This document shows positions 26,705-36,485 of a stretch of DNA of 41,163 bases, in pieces. Below the pieces are notes generated by a model. It saw only the letters and a list, made by a program, of their open reading frames with translations, was not told the DNA's origin and did not search any database. The stretch spans positions 1 through 41,163 of the forward strand of contig NZ_AUJI01000044.1 of assembly GCF_000424145.1 (NCBI RefSeq), read 5' to 3'. A program made the translations under genes and the position numbers. The first letter of the stretch is position 1. Every line of letters begins with the position of its first letter. Source of the DNA: Butyrivibrio sp. AC2005 (GTDB taxonomy: Bacteria > Bacillota > Clostridia > Lachnospirales > Lachnospiraceae).

Positions 26705-27493
26705 ATGAGTGAACAGGTACTTATATCTGCACGCAACGTTACAAAAAGCTTCCCTTTGCCCAATAAAAAACGTCGAATCGTTGTAAATAACCTAAGTCTT
26801 GATATGTTCAAAGGAGAAACGCTTTCTCTTGTCGGAGAATCAGGCTGCGGAAAAAGCACTCTGGCAAGGCTTATTATGCGACTGACCAGCCCGGATCAGG
26901 GCGAAATTCTCTATGACGGGGTTAATATTGCCGGCTTATCAGGATCGGCTCTAAAGCCATATCGCCGAAAGATGCAGATGGTCTTTCAGGATCCTGCATC
27001 ATCTCTTGATCCTCGCATGAAGGTAAGAGACATAATTGCAGAGCCTCTTAAGGTATGGCATATCTGTAATAACAAAAAGGAAATTGAGAGACGCGTTATG
27101 GAGCTTCTCGAGATGGTAGAACTAAAAGAAAGCGCCATAGACAGATATCCTCATGAATTCTCCGGCGGTCAGAAGCAGCGTATTGGCATAGCAAGAGCCA
27201 TAGCAATAAATCCGGAGCTCCTCATATGTGATGAATCCGTATCCGCGCTGGATGTTTCCGTACAGGCTCAGATTCTTAATCTTTTAAAGCGCCTGAAAAG
27301 GGATTTGGGACTTTCCTGCCTTTTCATCAGTCATGACCTGTCAGTTGTAAATTTCATCTCCGACAGAGTCTGTGTAATGAATGACGGAAACATCTGCGAA
27401 ATTGCTGACGCCGAAAGTATCTATGCTAATCCGTCACATGAATATACAAGATATCTCCTCTCCGCTATCCCTCATATAAAGTATGCCGAATGA
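26705..27493 (+). CDS. Peptide/nickel-type ABC ATPase, DppF family (short C-terminus)
   Basis: A 262-residue ATPase: Walker A GESGCGKST, Q-loop MVFQDPASSLDPR, signature FSGGQKQR, Walker B LLICDESVSALD, H-loop FISHDLS. It ends shortly after the HEYTRYLLSAIP motif, without the Cys-bearing tail of many DppF/OppF proteins of about 320 residues; such short forms are common in NikE/DppF types. Note CDES instead of the more usual CDEP after Walker B. Last gene of the operon, converging on adenine deaminase with only 8 bases between stops and no hairpin. Confidence 0.92.
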   Translation: MSEQVLISARNVTKSFPLPNKKRRIVVNNLSLDMFKGETLSLVGESGCGKSTLARLIMRLTSPDQGEILYDGVNIAGLSGSALKPYRRKMQMVFQDPASSLDPRMKVRDIIAEPLKVWHICNNKKEIERRVMELLEMVELKESAIDRYPHEFSGGQKQRIGIARAIAINPELLICDESVSALDVSVQAQILNLLKRLKRDLGLSCLFISHDLSVVNFISDRVCVMNDGNICEIADAESIYANPSHEYTRYLLSAIPHIKYAE

Positions 27494-27501
27494 CCACACA
27501 T

Positions 27502-29307
27502 TCACTCAAAGAGCGGGACTATTTTGTATGTTCTGCAATCCACAATTCCTCTATTTGTCAGCCTGATTTCCGGAATGCATGCAAGTGAAACAAACGCCAT
27601 GACCATAAAGGGCGAATGTATATTGCATCCCATTTCCTTCCACGCTACAATAAGAGCGCTAGTCTGCTCAGCTACTTCCTCCACATGAAGGTCGCTCATA
27701 AGCCCCGCAATAGGAAGAGGTACATTAGCCAGAACTTTCCCATTCAAAACTGCACACATACCGCCTCCACATTCTATAAGCGTATTAGCAGCCAGCGTCA
27801 TATCCGAATCATTAACACCTGCAACTATCAGATTATGGGCATCATGTGAAAAAGTCTGCGCCATAGCTCCTTTTTTCAAACCTAGTCCATTAACAAAACC
27901 TGTTCCTTTTGTCCCTGTCCCGTGATGTCTCTCAAATACAACAAATTTAACAATATCCTGATCTAAATCTGCATGGACAATGCCATTATCTACAGAAAGA
28001 TTAACAAACTTTTCCACAGTCCCTATATGTGACTGTGTGACTTCTATTACGCGGGTATTGATCGTGCTATCCGTGGTATGCTCCTCCGGTACCTTCACGA
28101 TAAAATCTGCATCGGTAAGCTTTTTTCCAACATGTATAGAATTATAAAAAGCCTTCGGGAAATCGGGCTTTTCTAATTCTACTGTCAGCTCCCCATCCTC
28201 AGCTACAATATCTCCATCAATAATTGTTCTTGTCACCCGTATATCCCGTAAATCATCGAAGAATACGATATCTGCACATTTTCCCGGAGTGATACTGCCA
28301 ATCTCATTCTCCATTCTAAAACATGTCGCTGTATTGATAGTGACAAACTGGATAGCTTTAACCGGATCTAATCCTTCTTCAATAGTACGCCTCAATACAT
28401 GATCTATATGTCCGTCTCTGCTAAGAGTTCGCGGATTAATATCATCTGTTACAAGGCACGCGTAGCGATCATCAATGTTATTATCAAGAATTGCATGTAT
28501 TAAAACCGGCATATCATGCCATGCGCTGCCATATCTCATCTGGACGTACATTCCACGACGCATTTTTTCAAGCATGTCCTGCGCCTTTGATGTCTCGTGA
28601 CAACACCTTGCTCCTGCCGCAATATATGCATTTAAATCTGCTCCTGCCCCGGATTCCGGAAAATGGCCTGTTATTATCTGATCTGCTTTCAGTGTCTCAG
28701 CAAGTATTGCATGCACCGATTCTTTCCCACTTATTACCCCGGGAAAATTCATCATCTCTCCAAGTCCCATCACCCCGTCCCACGACAACATCTCACTAAC
28801 GTCCTCGGAATTAATCGACGCTCCTGCATCCTCAAATCCCGGCACTGCGGGAACGCATGATGGGACATTTATTATCGCCTTAAGTGGCGTAAGTTCGGCA
28901 TCCCTGATCATTGCCTTAACACCGTCCTTACCATACACATTGCCTATTTCATGTGGGTCTGCAAATATCGTTGTCGTCCCATGGGGTATAACTACCCGAC
29001 TATATTCACCGATAGTTACCAGCGAAGATTCTATATGCATATGACCATCTATAAATCCTGGGGCAATATACTGACCATTTGCATCAATCACCTTTGTATC
29101 AGATCCTATACATTCTCCCGCATCACCCACCAGCGCAATTCTTCCCTCTGCTATCGCCACATCCATATGTTCCTGGACTTCAGCGGTGCAGACGTTAACA
29201 AGCCTGGCATTCTTTATAACAAGATCTGCCTTCTCTACTCCGGTCGCTACAAGAGCCAGACGACGCGTCACCTCATATAATGGTCTTTTACAAAATGTGT
29301 TTGGCAT
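27502..29307 (-). CDS. ade: Adenine deaminase
   Basis: A 601-residue metal-dependent amidohydrolase converting adenine to hypoxanthine and ammonia for purine salvage. Features: start of the barrel with metal ligands GFIDGHMHIESS, FADPHEIGNVYG, GLGEMMNFPG, GHFPESGAG, and catalytic-site segment LVTDDINP. The C-terminal domain has HDAHNLIVAGVNDSDM, typical of bacterial Ade. Length is normal (about 570-600). CAGGAGAATGAAAT precedes the ATG. No purine riboswitch could be recognised in the 230 bases upstream. Confidence 0.95.
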   Translation of the reverse strand: MPNTFCKRPLYEVTRRLALVATGVEKADLVIKNARLVNVCTAEVQEHMDVAIAEGRIALVGDAGECIGSDTKVIDANGQYIAPGFIDGHMHIESSLVTIGEYSRVVIPHGTTTIFADPHEIGNVYGKDGVKAMIRDAELTPLKAIINVPSCVPAVPGFEDAGASINSEDVSEMLSWDGVMGLGEMMNFPGVISGKESVHAILAETLKADQIITGHFPESGAGADLNAYIAAGARCCHETSKAQDMLEKMRRGMYVQMRYGSAWHDMPVLIHAILDNNIDDRYACLVTDDINPRTLSRDGHIDHVLRRTIEEGLDPVKAIQFVTINTATCFRMENEIGSITPGKCADIVFFDDLRDIRVTRTIIDGDIVAEDGELTVELEKPDFPKAFYNSIHVGKKLTDADFIVKVPEEHTTDSTINTRVIEVTQSHIGTVEKFVNLSVDNGIVHADLDQDIVKFVVFERHHGTGTKGTGFVNGLGLKKGAMAQTFSHDAHNLIVAGVNDSDMTLAANTLIECGGGMCAVLNGKVLANVPLPIAGLMSDLHVEEVAEQTSALIVAWKEMGCNIHSPFMVMAFVSLACIPEIRLTNRGIVDCRTYKIVPLFE

Positions 29308-29445
29308 ATTTCATTCTCCTGGCGAATAATTACCATACTTATCCTGCTTTTATAAGCACAAACAATATCCCATCTATAATTATATATTATTGATATGAAA
29401 ATATGATAAAAACCATGTGAAAAAAATGATAAAAACTCAAACTAA

Positions 29446-29482
29446 TGTATCTTTTCGGAGTATGTTATACTTAAAAGATACA
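29446..29482. promoter_or_regulatory. 10-bp inverted repeat in the ade-helD divergent promoter region
   Basis: Perfect arms TGTATCTTTT and AAAAGATACA with 17 bases between them, including a TATACT that could be a -10 element for the plus-strand gene. It lies between the divergent ade and helD genes. Could be an operator or, in RNA, a hairpin; no T tract follows. Confidence 0.45.
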
Positions 29483-29543
29483 CTGACTTGTTTTTGAGCA
29501 TTAACAGAACTCAGCTTTGTGATTATTTTTATAGGTGATTTTT

Positions 29544-31595
29544 ATGGAAAAAGAAATATTTAACCAGGAACAGGAACATTTGACAAAGACCTACGACAAG
29601 CTCCTTGATATGAAAAAGGAGCTTGAAGATCAAATCCATGCACTTGATGAAAAAGCATTGGATGATAAAAATGACATAAGAGATAACATCCGTTTCGATT
29701 ATGCTGATATCGAAACCACTATGGAAACTCTGGCTGAAATTGAAGTATGGAACCGCTATATCGACACTTATAACGTCGAGAGCAATTCCCTGGGTCAGCG
29801 TCTTAACAGTGTGAACAAGCTTCTGGAATCTCCGTATTTTGCCAAGATTCAGCTGCAGTTCGACCCTTCTGAGGAGCCTGAAAGTTATTATATCGGACGA
29901 GCTGCCATCTCAGAAAACCGCTATGACCAGATGGTAGTCGACTGGAGATCTCCAATCGCCGAAGTTTACTACAATCAGGAGACCGGTCATACACACTACA
30001 CAGTCGAGGACAGAGAGATTCCGGTGGATCTACAGCTGCGTCGCCAGTTTGATTTGCAGAAAAATAAGCTCATAGCATATTTTGATACACAGATAGCCAT
30101 TGAAGATCCGCTTTTGCTGCAGTCCCTGTCCCAGACACACTCTGACAAAATGCAGGCGATAACCGCCACTATTCAGAAGGAACAAAATACGGTTATCCGT
30201 TACCCTGATGTGCCTGTTTTGCTTGTAAACGGTATTGCCGGTAGTGGAAAAACCTCTGTCTTGCTGCAGAGAATCGCATATCTTTTTTATCAGAAGAGAA
30301 CTTCCCTTCGTCCGGATCAGGTGTGCCTTATGACACTGAATCCGGTTTTCCGCGAGTATATAGACAATGTTCTTCCTGATATGGGTGAAACCAATCCTCT
30401 TACTCTAACCTGGGGCGAGTTTTTGGATATGTGTGATGTACCGTTTACCGATAATGAATATGACTACACAGAGGCTGAAAATCTCCAGAAAATACATGAT
30501 GTTCTTCCATCATTGACTCCTGAAGTCAACTTTTTTAATGATATTTCTCAAAAGGGAAACCTTGTCATTTCCAGAAAAGAAGTGCTTTCTACCGTGAATA
30601 AATTCAGGAAATTCCCTATGGGAATAAGACTGATCCAGACTGTATCCGATGAACTTGAACAGAGAGCAAAAAATGCCCTCCGCAACATGGATCACGATGA
30701 GGATAATGCTTCCGGCGGCACTTCCAAGTCCGATGCTGCAGAAAATAACCGCCTCGAGAATGACTTTGGCGGTGCCCTCAGCAATATCCGACACTGCGGA
30801 TGGGTTAATCCCCTTCGTGTTGCGCAGAAAATCCTTGGCAAAAAGCGCATAACACCCGCCGAGTGGCTCTTCACAAAGATGGAGCTTACCGGTGAATGTG
30901 ATCGCAACATGCGCTATGTTATGGTGGACGAAATCCAGGATTACACCAAGGCTCAGATGATGGTATTTAGCAAGTATTTCCCCAATGCCAGGTTTATGCT
31001 CCTGGGTGATGAATTCCAGGCCATTCGTGAAGGCACAATATCCTTTGCAGAGATTAAAGAGATGGCCAAGACTGATAAAAAGAGGTTTGTTACTCTCTCA
31101 CTCATGACAAGCTACCGCAGCTCACCGGAAATTACAGATGTATTTGCGTCTATTCTGCCGAAAGAAAAGAAAATGCAGGTATCCTCTGTCAAGCGCCCCG
31201 GCGAACCTGTATACATGAAAGCCTGCAGTTCCGATGAGGAATATACCGATGAGCTAAAGAGGCTGATAAAGGAATTTGAACAGAAGGATGGTCTTACTGC
31301 CATAATCTGCAGAAATCAGATAAACCTGGAACGCATAGCCGCTTCTCTCGGGGATGCTGCGCCTGCGATAATAACAGGACATGATGCGCTTCCAAAGAGC
31401 GGCGCATTCCTGCTTGAGCTTGCGCTGGCTAAGGGCCTTGAGTTTGACAACGTAATCCTTGCAGACGCTGATGCAAAAACTTATCCTGATGATGAGCTTG
31501 GAAAACACTGCCTGTATACTGCAATATCGCGTGCCACAAGGCATCTGGCAATATTGGCCGATGGAGCTGCCTTGCCGGCTTCCATATCATGCTAA
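29544..31595 (+). CDS. helD: HelD-like UvrD-family ATPase (RNA polymerase recycling factor)
   Basis: A 683-residue superfamily 1 helicase-like protein from the ATG at 29544 (AGGTGATTTTT before it). The N-terminal coiled coil (residues about 1-60) matches the HelD arm that enters the RNA polymerase secondary channel. Then come YIGRAAISENRYDQMVVDWRSPIAEVYY, characteristic of HelD, Walker A GIAGSGKTSVLLQR, Walker B VMVDEIQDYTKAQM, QAI and the C-terminal YTAISRATRHLAI. HelD releases stalled polymerase and recycles it in Gram-positives. Slightly shorter than Bacillus HelD. Monocistronic, convergent with the polymerase gene 12 bases away. Confidence 0.9.
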   Translation: MEKEIFNQEQEHLTKTYDKLLDMKKELEDQIHALDEKALDDKNDIRDNIRFDYADIETTMETLAEIEVWNRYIDTYNVESNSLGQRLNSVNKLLESPYFAKIQLQFDPSEEPESYYIGRAAISENRYDQMVVDWRSPIAEVYYNQETGHTHYTVEDREIPVDLQLRRQFDLQKNKLIAYFDTQIAIEDPLLLQSLSQTHSDKMQAITATIQKEQNTVIRYPDVPVLLVNGIAGSGKTSVLLQRIAYLFYQKRTSLRPDQVCLMTLNPVFREYIDNVLPDMGETNPLTLTWGEFLDMCDVPFTDNEYDYTEAENLQKIHDVLPSLTPEVNFFNDISQKGNLVISRKEVLSTVNKFRKFPMGIRLIQTVSDELEQRAKNALRNMDHDEDNASGGTSKSDAAENNRLENDFGGALSNIRHCGWVNPLRVAQKILGKKRITPAEWLFTKMELTGECDRNMRYVMVDEIQDYTKAQMMVFSKYFPNARFMLLGDEFQAIREGTISFAEIKEMAKTDKKRFVTLSLMTSYRSSPEITDVFASILPKEKKMQVSSVKRPGEPVYMKACSSDEEYTDELKRLIKEFEQKDGLTAIICRNQINLERIAASLGDAAPAIITGHDALPKSGAFLLELALAKGLEFDNVILADADAKTYPDDELGKHCLYTAISRATRHLAILADGAALPASISC

Positions 31596-31607
31596 TTTGT
31601 ATATTTG

Positions 31608-32924
31608 CTAATAGAGTGTCATTCCGGCTTTGTGACCTCCGACCTGCCCATTACGGGCTATGGTATTTGCAGCCTCATACAAATCCATTCCTTTAATAAT
31701 GGCATTTTTCCCGTAGCGGGACTTGATTTCATTTACTGATTGCAGTATTTTTCGGTCTTTTTCCATAATAACGGGATCAATGAAAAAGCTGTACTGTTCA
31801 AAACATTCATCAACCACGGAATTGGCACTTATAATAACCCTGCGTATAGGCACATTGCGTCTGGTACTTCTGTAGTACAGCTGGACATATGCATCCATTA
31901 AAATACGGCAGGAATTGGTCGTCACCTGAAGATTAGTACTTGCTCCGGTTGCAGGAAAAGACTCAGCACTATAGCCTATATAGAGAGAAATGTTGCTGCT
32001 GACCACGTGCGCTGCGACCATATTAAGTGACAGCTCGTCTGACATTTCCTTTACAATAATAAGCGCCTCTTCAAAGTTATAATCACGCATAAGCACCTGC
32101 CCGCAGGAAAGGGATTGCGATCTGGATTTATAATTCTTAATATCCTGCATTGTGCAGGGTTCCCTCCCCCATGAATGATCTATCATGTACTCTGCAATAA
32201 CTCCAAATTGCTTATACAATAATTTTTCAGGAAAATGTGCTATATCACTCTGATTACATATACCAAGTGAATTAAGCCGCCGCTGGGTACCGGGACCGAT
32301 TCGCCAGAAATCCGTAAGTGGTCTGTGTAGCCATAGCTTCTGCTGAAAGGACTCTTCTGTCAGTTCAGCTATGAAATCCGGAGAATGCTTAGCAAGAATA
32401 TCCAGGGCCACCTTGGCAAGATACAGATTTGTACCAATGCCACAGGTAGCCCTTAGTCCCAGCTTATCCCTTATATCATTCATAATCCTGAGCGCCAGGT
32501 CATGACCCGATAATCCATATAACCCCAAATAATTACTAACATCAAGAAAAGACTCATCTATTGAGTAGACGTGTATGTCCTCTTTTGCAACGTAACTAAG
32601 ATATATCTCGTAAATATCGGCAGATATGTCTATATACCGCTTCATACGTGGCGGTGCCACTATGTAATTAAGATGTTTTGGAATCTCATATATCCTGCAT
32701 CGGTTCTTAATTCCAAGCGCCTTCATGGCTGGTGTGATGGCAAGGCATATTGTTCCCTTACTTCGCTCCTTATCAGCAACTGCAAGCAGGGCAGTCATGG
32801 GATCCAGCCCCCGGTCAGCGCATTCCACACTGGCATAAAAGCTTTTCAGGTCAATTATGAAATAGCAGCGCTGAATTGGTCTGATTATATGTGGTTTTAT
32901 CTTATAATTGTTCTCCATAAGCAT
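31608..32924 (-). CDS. Y-family DNA polymerase (UmuC/UvrX type), SOS-regulated
   Basis: A 438-residue translesion polymerase. Catalytic motifs: first Asp in YFIIDLKSFYASVE and the SIDE motif in VYSIDESFLDVS; helix-hairpin-helix around FWRIGPGTQRRLNSLGI; little-finger domain after about residue 240. It resembles the UmuC/UvrX (YqjW) branch of Gram-positives rather than DinB. Two overlapping LexA-type boxes lie 18-44 bases upstream of the start, so damage induction is likely. The ribosome site is poor, and either ATG at 32924 or 32918 may start. No UmuD or other mutagenesis partner is adjacent. Confidence 0.9.
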   Translation of the reverse strand: MLMENNYKIKPHIIRPIQRCYFIIDLKSFYASVECADRGLDPMTALLAVADKERSKGTICLAITPAMKALGIKNRCRIYEIPKHLNYIVAPPRMKRYIDISADIYEIYLSYVAKEDIHVYSIDESFLDVSNYLGLYGLSGHDLALRIMNDIRDKLGLRATCGIGTNLYLAKVALDILAKHSPDFIAELTEESFQQKLWLHRPLTDFWRIGPGTQRRLNSLGICNQSDIAHFPEKLLYKQFGVIAEYMIDHSWGREPCTMQDIKNYKSRSQSLSCGQVLMRDYNFEEALIIVKEMSDELSLNMVAAHVVSSNISLYIGYSAESFPATGASTNLQVTTNSCRILMDAYVQLYYRSTRRNVPIRRVIISANSVVDECFEQYSFFIDPVIMEKDRKILQSVNEIKSRYGKNAIIKGMDLYEAANTIARNGQVGGHKAGMTLY

Positions 32925-32941
32925 ATCTCAATAGCAATATT

Positions 32942-32968
32942 CGAATGTATGTTCCGAACTATTGTTCA
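32942..32968. promoter_or_regulatory. Two overlapping SOS (LexA/DinR) boxes
   Basis: CGAACTATTGTTCA (32955-32968) matches the Gram-positive SOS box CGAACNNNNGTTCG except for the last base. CGAATGTATGTTCC (32942-32955) is a weaker, adjoining copy sharing one base. Both are directly upstream of the Y-family polymerase. Confidence 0.8.
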
Positions 32969-33031
32969 TTAATAATATACTTACAGACCAAATGTTTCAA
33001 TCGAACAAATTCTTAAATTTTTGCTAAATGC

Positions 33032-34168
33032 TTAATTACTATACTTTTCTATTTCTTTGCGTCGCTCTAAAGCGTCCGGATTATCACTTGTCGCATCAAA
33101 GCCATCAAGGAAGTACTCCTCCGGCATATATTTTTTATAATCCAGATCCATAAAATAATTACAGAAAAGCTGCTCAGCATAGATTATTCTGCTCTCCCCG
33201 TCGGTAAGGGCATATACAAAGCCATTATAGGAATCCGCATTTATAGCCAGTAGTTCATATGTTGTCTCTTCCTTAACGCTGTAATATCCCACATATTCCG
33301 TTGATTCATAGTCCTTAAGGCGTTGTACCTCTTTAGCATAGGTATCAGCATCATAATCGACAACAAGATACCCTAAATACTGGGCATCCCAGGGATTGTA
33401 ATAAACCATCTTATAATCAGCCACATTCATTTCAGGTGTTATTCTATCTGGCCAGATGTGTTCATCCATTCCGAGCTTATTCCATTTATTTTCCTCATCA
33501 TTGTATTCCCCATTATTACGAGAAAAGGACATATACTCATTGTAATGAGTCACATCGTCGTATACCTCCGGTTTTTCCAGGGCAGAGCCCACAAGCAGTA
33601 TTCCTACTAATCCCACCATCATCAGTGGTCTTAACGCACCAATTATCAGTACAATTATGGTAATAATTTTTATCCCTTTCAAAAAACGCTTATGCTTGAT
33701 TATCCTTTCCAGTAATCCGGTGACAAATAGGGTAATGATCGCCATAATAACAAGCGCTATGATTGAAAAGAATACAGCTCCTTTCTTTATTTCCTCCGGT
33801 TCAGTATTAAAGGTTTGCAGAAAAATTGATAACATCATTATCAAAACGCCAACAAAACTTATTATCTGTATTACTCTCAGTAGTTTACTTTTTTCAGTAT
33901 TGGCATATTCAGCCATTTTTTCAGCTACTTCCCTTACTTCTGTGTCCATCATCTCGCTTTTCCTTTCCCCTTCGATGATCTCCCTGACATCCACTCCAAA
34001 GAAGTCGGCTATCTCCACTAATAAGGAAATATCAGGGAGATTGCTGCCGGTCTCCCATCTGGATATGGATCTTGAGCTTACGTTAAAAACTTTTGCAAGC
34101 TGTTCCTGGGTCATCTGTTTTTCATGTCTTAATTCTTTTAAAAGTTTTCCTGTCTTAAGTTGATCCAA
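33032..34168 (-). CDS. XRE-family regulator with membrane domain (TTG start)
   Basis: About 378 residues. Residues 7-62 are a Cro/C1-type helix-turn-helix (LLKELRHEKQMTQEQLAKVFNVSSRSISRWETG). Two to four membrane helices follow around residues 95-215 (IISFVGVLIMMLSIFL, AVFFSIIALVIMAIITLFV, GIKIITIIVLIIGALRPL), then a C-terminal Tyr/Asp-rich extracytoplasmic domain of about 160 residues that I do not recognise. The start is a TTG with GGAGG about 10 bases before it. The layout implies a membrane-anchored regulator that senses something outside the cell. Confidence 0.82.
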   Translation of the reverse strand: MDQLKTGKLLKELRHEKQMTQEQLAKVFNVSSRSISRWETGSNLPDISLLVEIADFFGVDVREIIEGERKSEMMDTEVREVAEKMAEYANTEKSKLLRVIQIISFVGVLIMMLSIFLQTFNTEPEEIKKGAVFFSIIALVIMAIITLFVTGLLERIIKHKRFLKGIKIITIIVLIIGALRPLMMVGLVGILLVGSALEKPEVYDDVTHYNEYMSFSRNNGEYNDEENKWNKLGMDEHIWPDRITPEMNVADYKMVYYNPWDAQYLGYLVVDYDADTYAKEVQRLKDYESTEYVGYYSVKEETTYELLAINADSYNGFVYALTDGESRIIYAEQLFCNYFMDLDYKKYMPEEYFLDGFDATSDNPDALERRKEIEKYSN

Positions 34169-34309
34169 TTGCTATTTTCCTCCTCTGATAGCTCCAAGTA
34201 TAAAAAACACCGCCAGTAAATACCACGACACAAAGCGAGAAATGCCGTTTTTTCCTTACCGGACATGTGTGTCTTGTCTGAATTTGGCCCATATCTTCTA
34301 TGCCTGCTC

Positions 34310-35668
34310 CTATTCTGTTGCTGATGCAAATGTAAAACGAACGGTATAGAGATATGTTCCAATCAATATAATATCTGCCAGTATCCAGGCACCAACCTCT
34401 CCATAATAGATTCCTCTGCACCCGATTATTCCGGTTAATATCCGTGCACAGGTCACTCTCATAACAAGCTGTCCAAAGCTCGAAATCATTGGAACCAGTG
34501 TATTGCCTGTACCCAGCAAAGCAGCTCTTACAATATACAAAACATATAACAGGGGATAAAAAAGACCTAAAACAAACAAATAATCCCTTCCATACCTAAA
34601 TACGTCTGCAGTGACAGAATCTGCATCAACGAACAGCTTCATGGCACTAACACCAAAGAAAATCATGATAAAGGAACACATGATAGCAGTTGTTATTCCT
34701 ATCAATAGGCTTGCTCTTACGCCTGCATGAATCCGGTCAAATTTTTTTGCCCCGTAATTCTGTGACACATACGCCACAACTGCCAAACCATATGAGGAAG
34801 CTGCTATTTCCAGTAAGGCATATATTTTTCCGGCTATAGTGTATCCCGTCAGGAAGCTAATATCATATTGGTTTACACTGCTGATAACGATAAGTCCCCC
34901 TATGGCTGTGATCACGCTCTGAAGCGCCATGGGCGTTCCCGTAACCAGTAACTCCCTATAGACACGTATACTACCCTTGTTATACGCAGAATCCGCATTC
35001 TCTGTTTTATCTTTCCTGTTTTTTAGTACATGATACCCACAGATAACCATTACAAGGGCTTCTGACATAATTGTGCCAAGCGCTGCTCCTGCTATTCCAA
35101 GGTCAAAAACACAGATAAAAAGAAGATCCAGCACTATGTTACAAAGCGAGGAAATGGTCATGGCCACCAGCGGAATCCTGCTGTTTCCCCGACTCCTTAA
35201 GGTCGCTGCAAAAAACTGATAGAACACAAGGAATGGTATTCCTCCAAAAATAATGTTCACATAGGTCTGCGCATAATCAAACGCCTCTTCCTTAGTAGAA
35301 ATAAGGCTCAACAATACTCCGGAAAATGATAGCAGGAGCACGACAAAAAGCACGGAGATTACAATACAGATCACCCGTGCTTTTTTATAATAATAGTCGA
35401 AGGCCTGCTCATTTTTCTCTCCGTACTTATTCCCAAGAAGTACCGAAAAGCCCTGAATCAGACCGATTAAAAATCCATTAACAAGGAAAATAAGCCAGTC
35501 CGTACCGCCAATTGCGGCAAGTCCCAGCGCTCCTACTCTTTTTCCTATAATAATACTATCCACAATAGTATATAGCTGTTGAAATACATTTCCGATTATC
35601 ATGGAAACAGAAAACGAAAGAATTAGTCCAAAAGGATTCCCAACTGTTAAATCCCTGTCTTTTTTCAT
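34310..35668 (-). CDS. MATE-family multidrug/cation efflux transporter
   Basis: About 452 residues with twelve membrane helices in two homologous halves. The N-terminus DLTVGNPFGLILSFSVSMIIGNVFQQLYTIVDSIIIG is characteristic of clostridial MATE proteins. It probably exports drugs or dyes in exchange for sodium or protons. The ATG at 35668 is chosen with GGGGAG before it; the longer frame would begin at a TTG. Downstream lies the XRE regulator gene, 141 bases away on the same strand, with no gene between. Confidence 0.9.
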   Translation of the reverse strand: MKKDRDLTVGNPFGLILSFSVSMIIGNVFQQLYTIVDSIIIGKRVGALGLAAIGGTDWLIFLVNGFLIGLIQGFSVLLGNKYGEKNEQAFDYYYKKARVICIVISVLFVVLLLSFSGVLLSLISTKEEAFDYAQTYVNIIFGGIPFLVFYQFFAATLRSRGNSRIPLVAMTISSLCNIVLDLLFICVFDLGIAGAALGTIMSEALVMVICGYHVLKNRKDKTENADSAYNKGSIRVYRELLVTGTPMALQSVITAIGGLIVISSVNQYDISFLTGYTIAGKIYALLEIAASSYGLAVVAYVSQNYGAKKFDRIHAGVRASLLIGITTAIMCSFIMIFFGVSAMKLFVDADSVTADVFRYGRDYLFVLGLFYPLLYVLYIVRAALLGTGNTLVPMISSFGQLVMRVTCARILTGIIGCRGIYYGEVGAWILADIILIGTYLYTVRFTFASATE

Positions 35669-35913
35669 ATAGCTCCCCAAGCCATCCCTTCAATAAAAAG
35701 TCCCCTCGATGCACTATTATACACTATTCACGACCCTCTTACACCCTCAACAACCAGCCTGTAAAATTTCTCTAAACGTGTATTGTGAAAAATAAACAAT
35801 CACAACACGGAATAATTATGCCAATGCACAATAGAATTATGAGAGATTAGGCAGTATTATTTTGTCATAATACAAGATAACTTTCGTTTTTTGAAGAAAA
35901 GGAAGTAATGCCT

Positions 35914-36231
35914 ATGAAAAAGAGATTTATAGCAATTGCAATGGCATTTGCAGCAACAGCAATGCTCTGCACTTCTATCCCTGCATTTGCAGCAACAACA
36001 ACTGCTCCACCTAAAAAAATTACATTACCAATAGATAAGGATACTGCCCTGGAGATTGCACTAGAGGATTCCGGATACACCATAGAGGAAGCAGAGGACG
36101 TAGAGATTGAGAAAGGCCATGAAGATGGCAAGGAAGTCTATGAAGTAGAATTCTATGTCGGTGTAAGCAAATACGAATACGACATTGAAATCTCTACGGG
36201 AGAGATAATTGAATACAACATTGACGACTAA
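35914..36231 (+). CDS. Secreted PepSY-domain protein
   Basis: 105 residues from the ATG at 35914, chosen over 35908 because AAAGGAAG is then 8 bases away. The signal peptide KKRFIAIAMAFAATAMLCTSIPAFA is likely cleaved after AFA. One PepSY domain (residues about 35-105) with TALEIALEDSG and the ending YEYDIEISTGEIIEYNID. PepSY proteins are thought to inhibit proteases or bind ligands at the cell surface. Strongly acidic mature protein. A hairpin lies 58 bases after the stop. Confidence 0.85.
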   Translation: MKKRFIAIAMAFAATAMLCTSIPAFAATTTAPPKKITLPIDKDTALEIALEDSGYTIEEAEDVEIEKGHEDGKEVYEVEFYVGVSKYEYDIEISTGEIIEYNIDD

Positions 36232-36289
36232 TTTAAAAAGTGAATAAATTATTTTTATTATCAGCAAAAAATAATGTATGGAATTGGGT

Positions 36290-36316
36290 CCCCTTGATCA
36301 GCAGATGATCAAGGGG
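36290..36316 (+). terminator. Strong hairpin downstream of the PepSY gene
   Basis: Perfect 11-bp stem CCCCTTGATCA / TGATCAAGGGG with a 5-base loop, followed by ATTTATAATT. The T tract is weak, but position and stability fit a terminator. Confidence 0.65.
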
Positions 36317-36485
36317 ATTTATAATTGGTACCCACAGAAAACCTCTTCCGACAAAATCAGTAAATGTAAATCTATCTTCTGCACCACTACTATTTCTGCT
36401 ATAATCATCTTTTGTAACAGTTCTGGCATCAGAATGTTCTGAGTAGGATAAAATCATAAATTTACAGATAATAGAGGTGGACAAC

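Noticed and set aside
29308..29440. Possible purine riboswitch before adenine deaminase
   Set aside because: No conserved purine-aptamer core or loop-loop pattern could be found on the minus strand; the leader is AT-rich with no stable expression platform.
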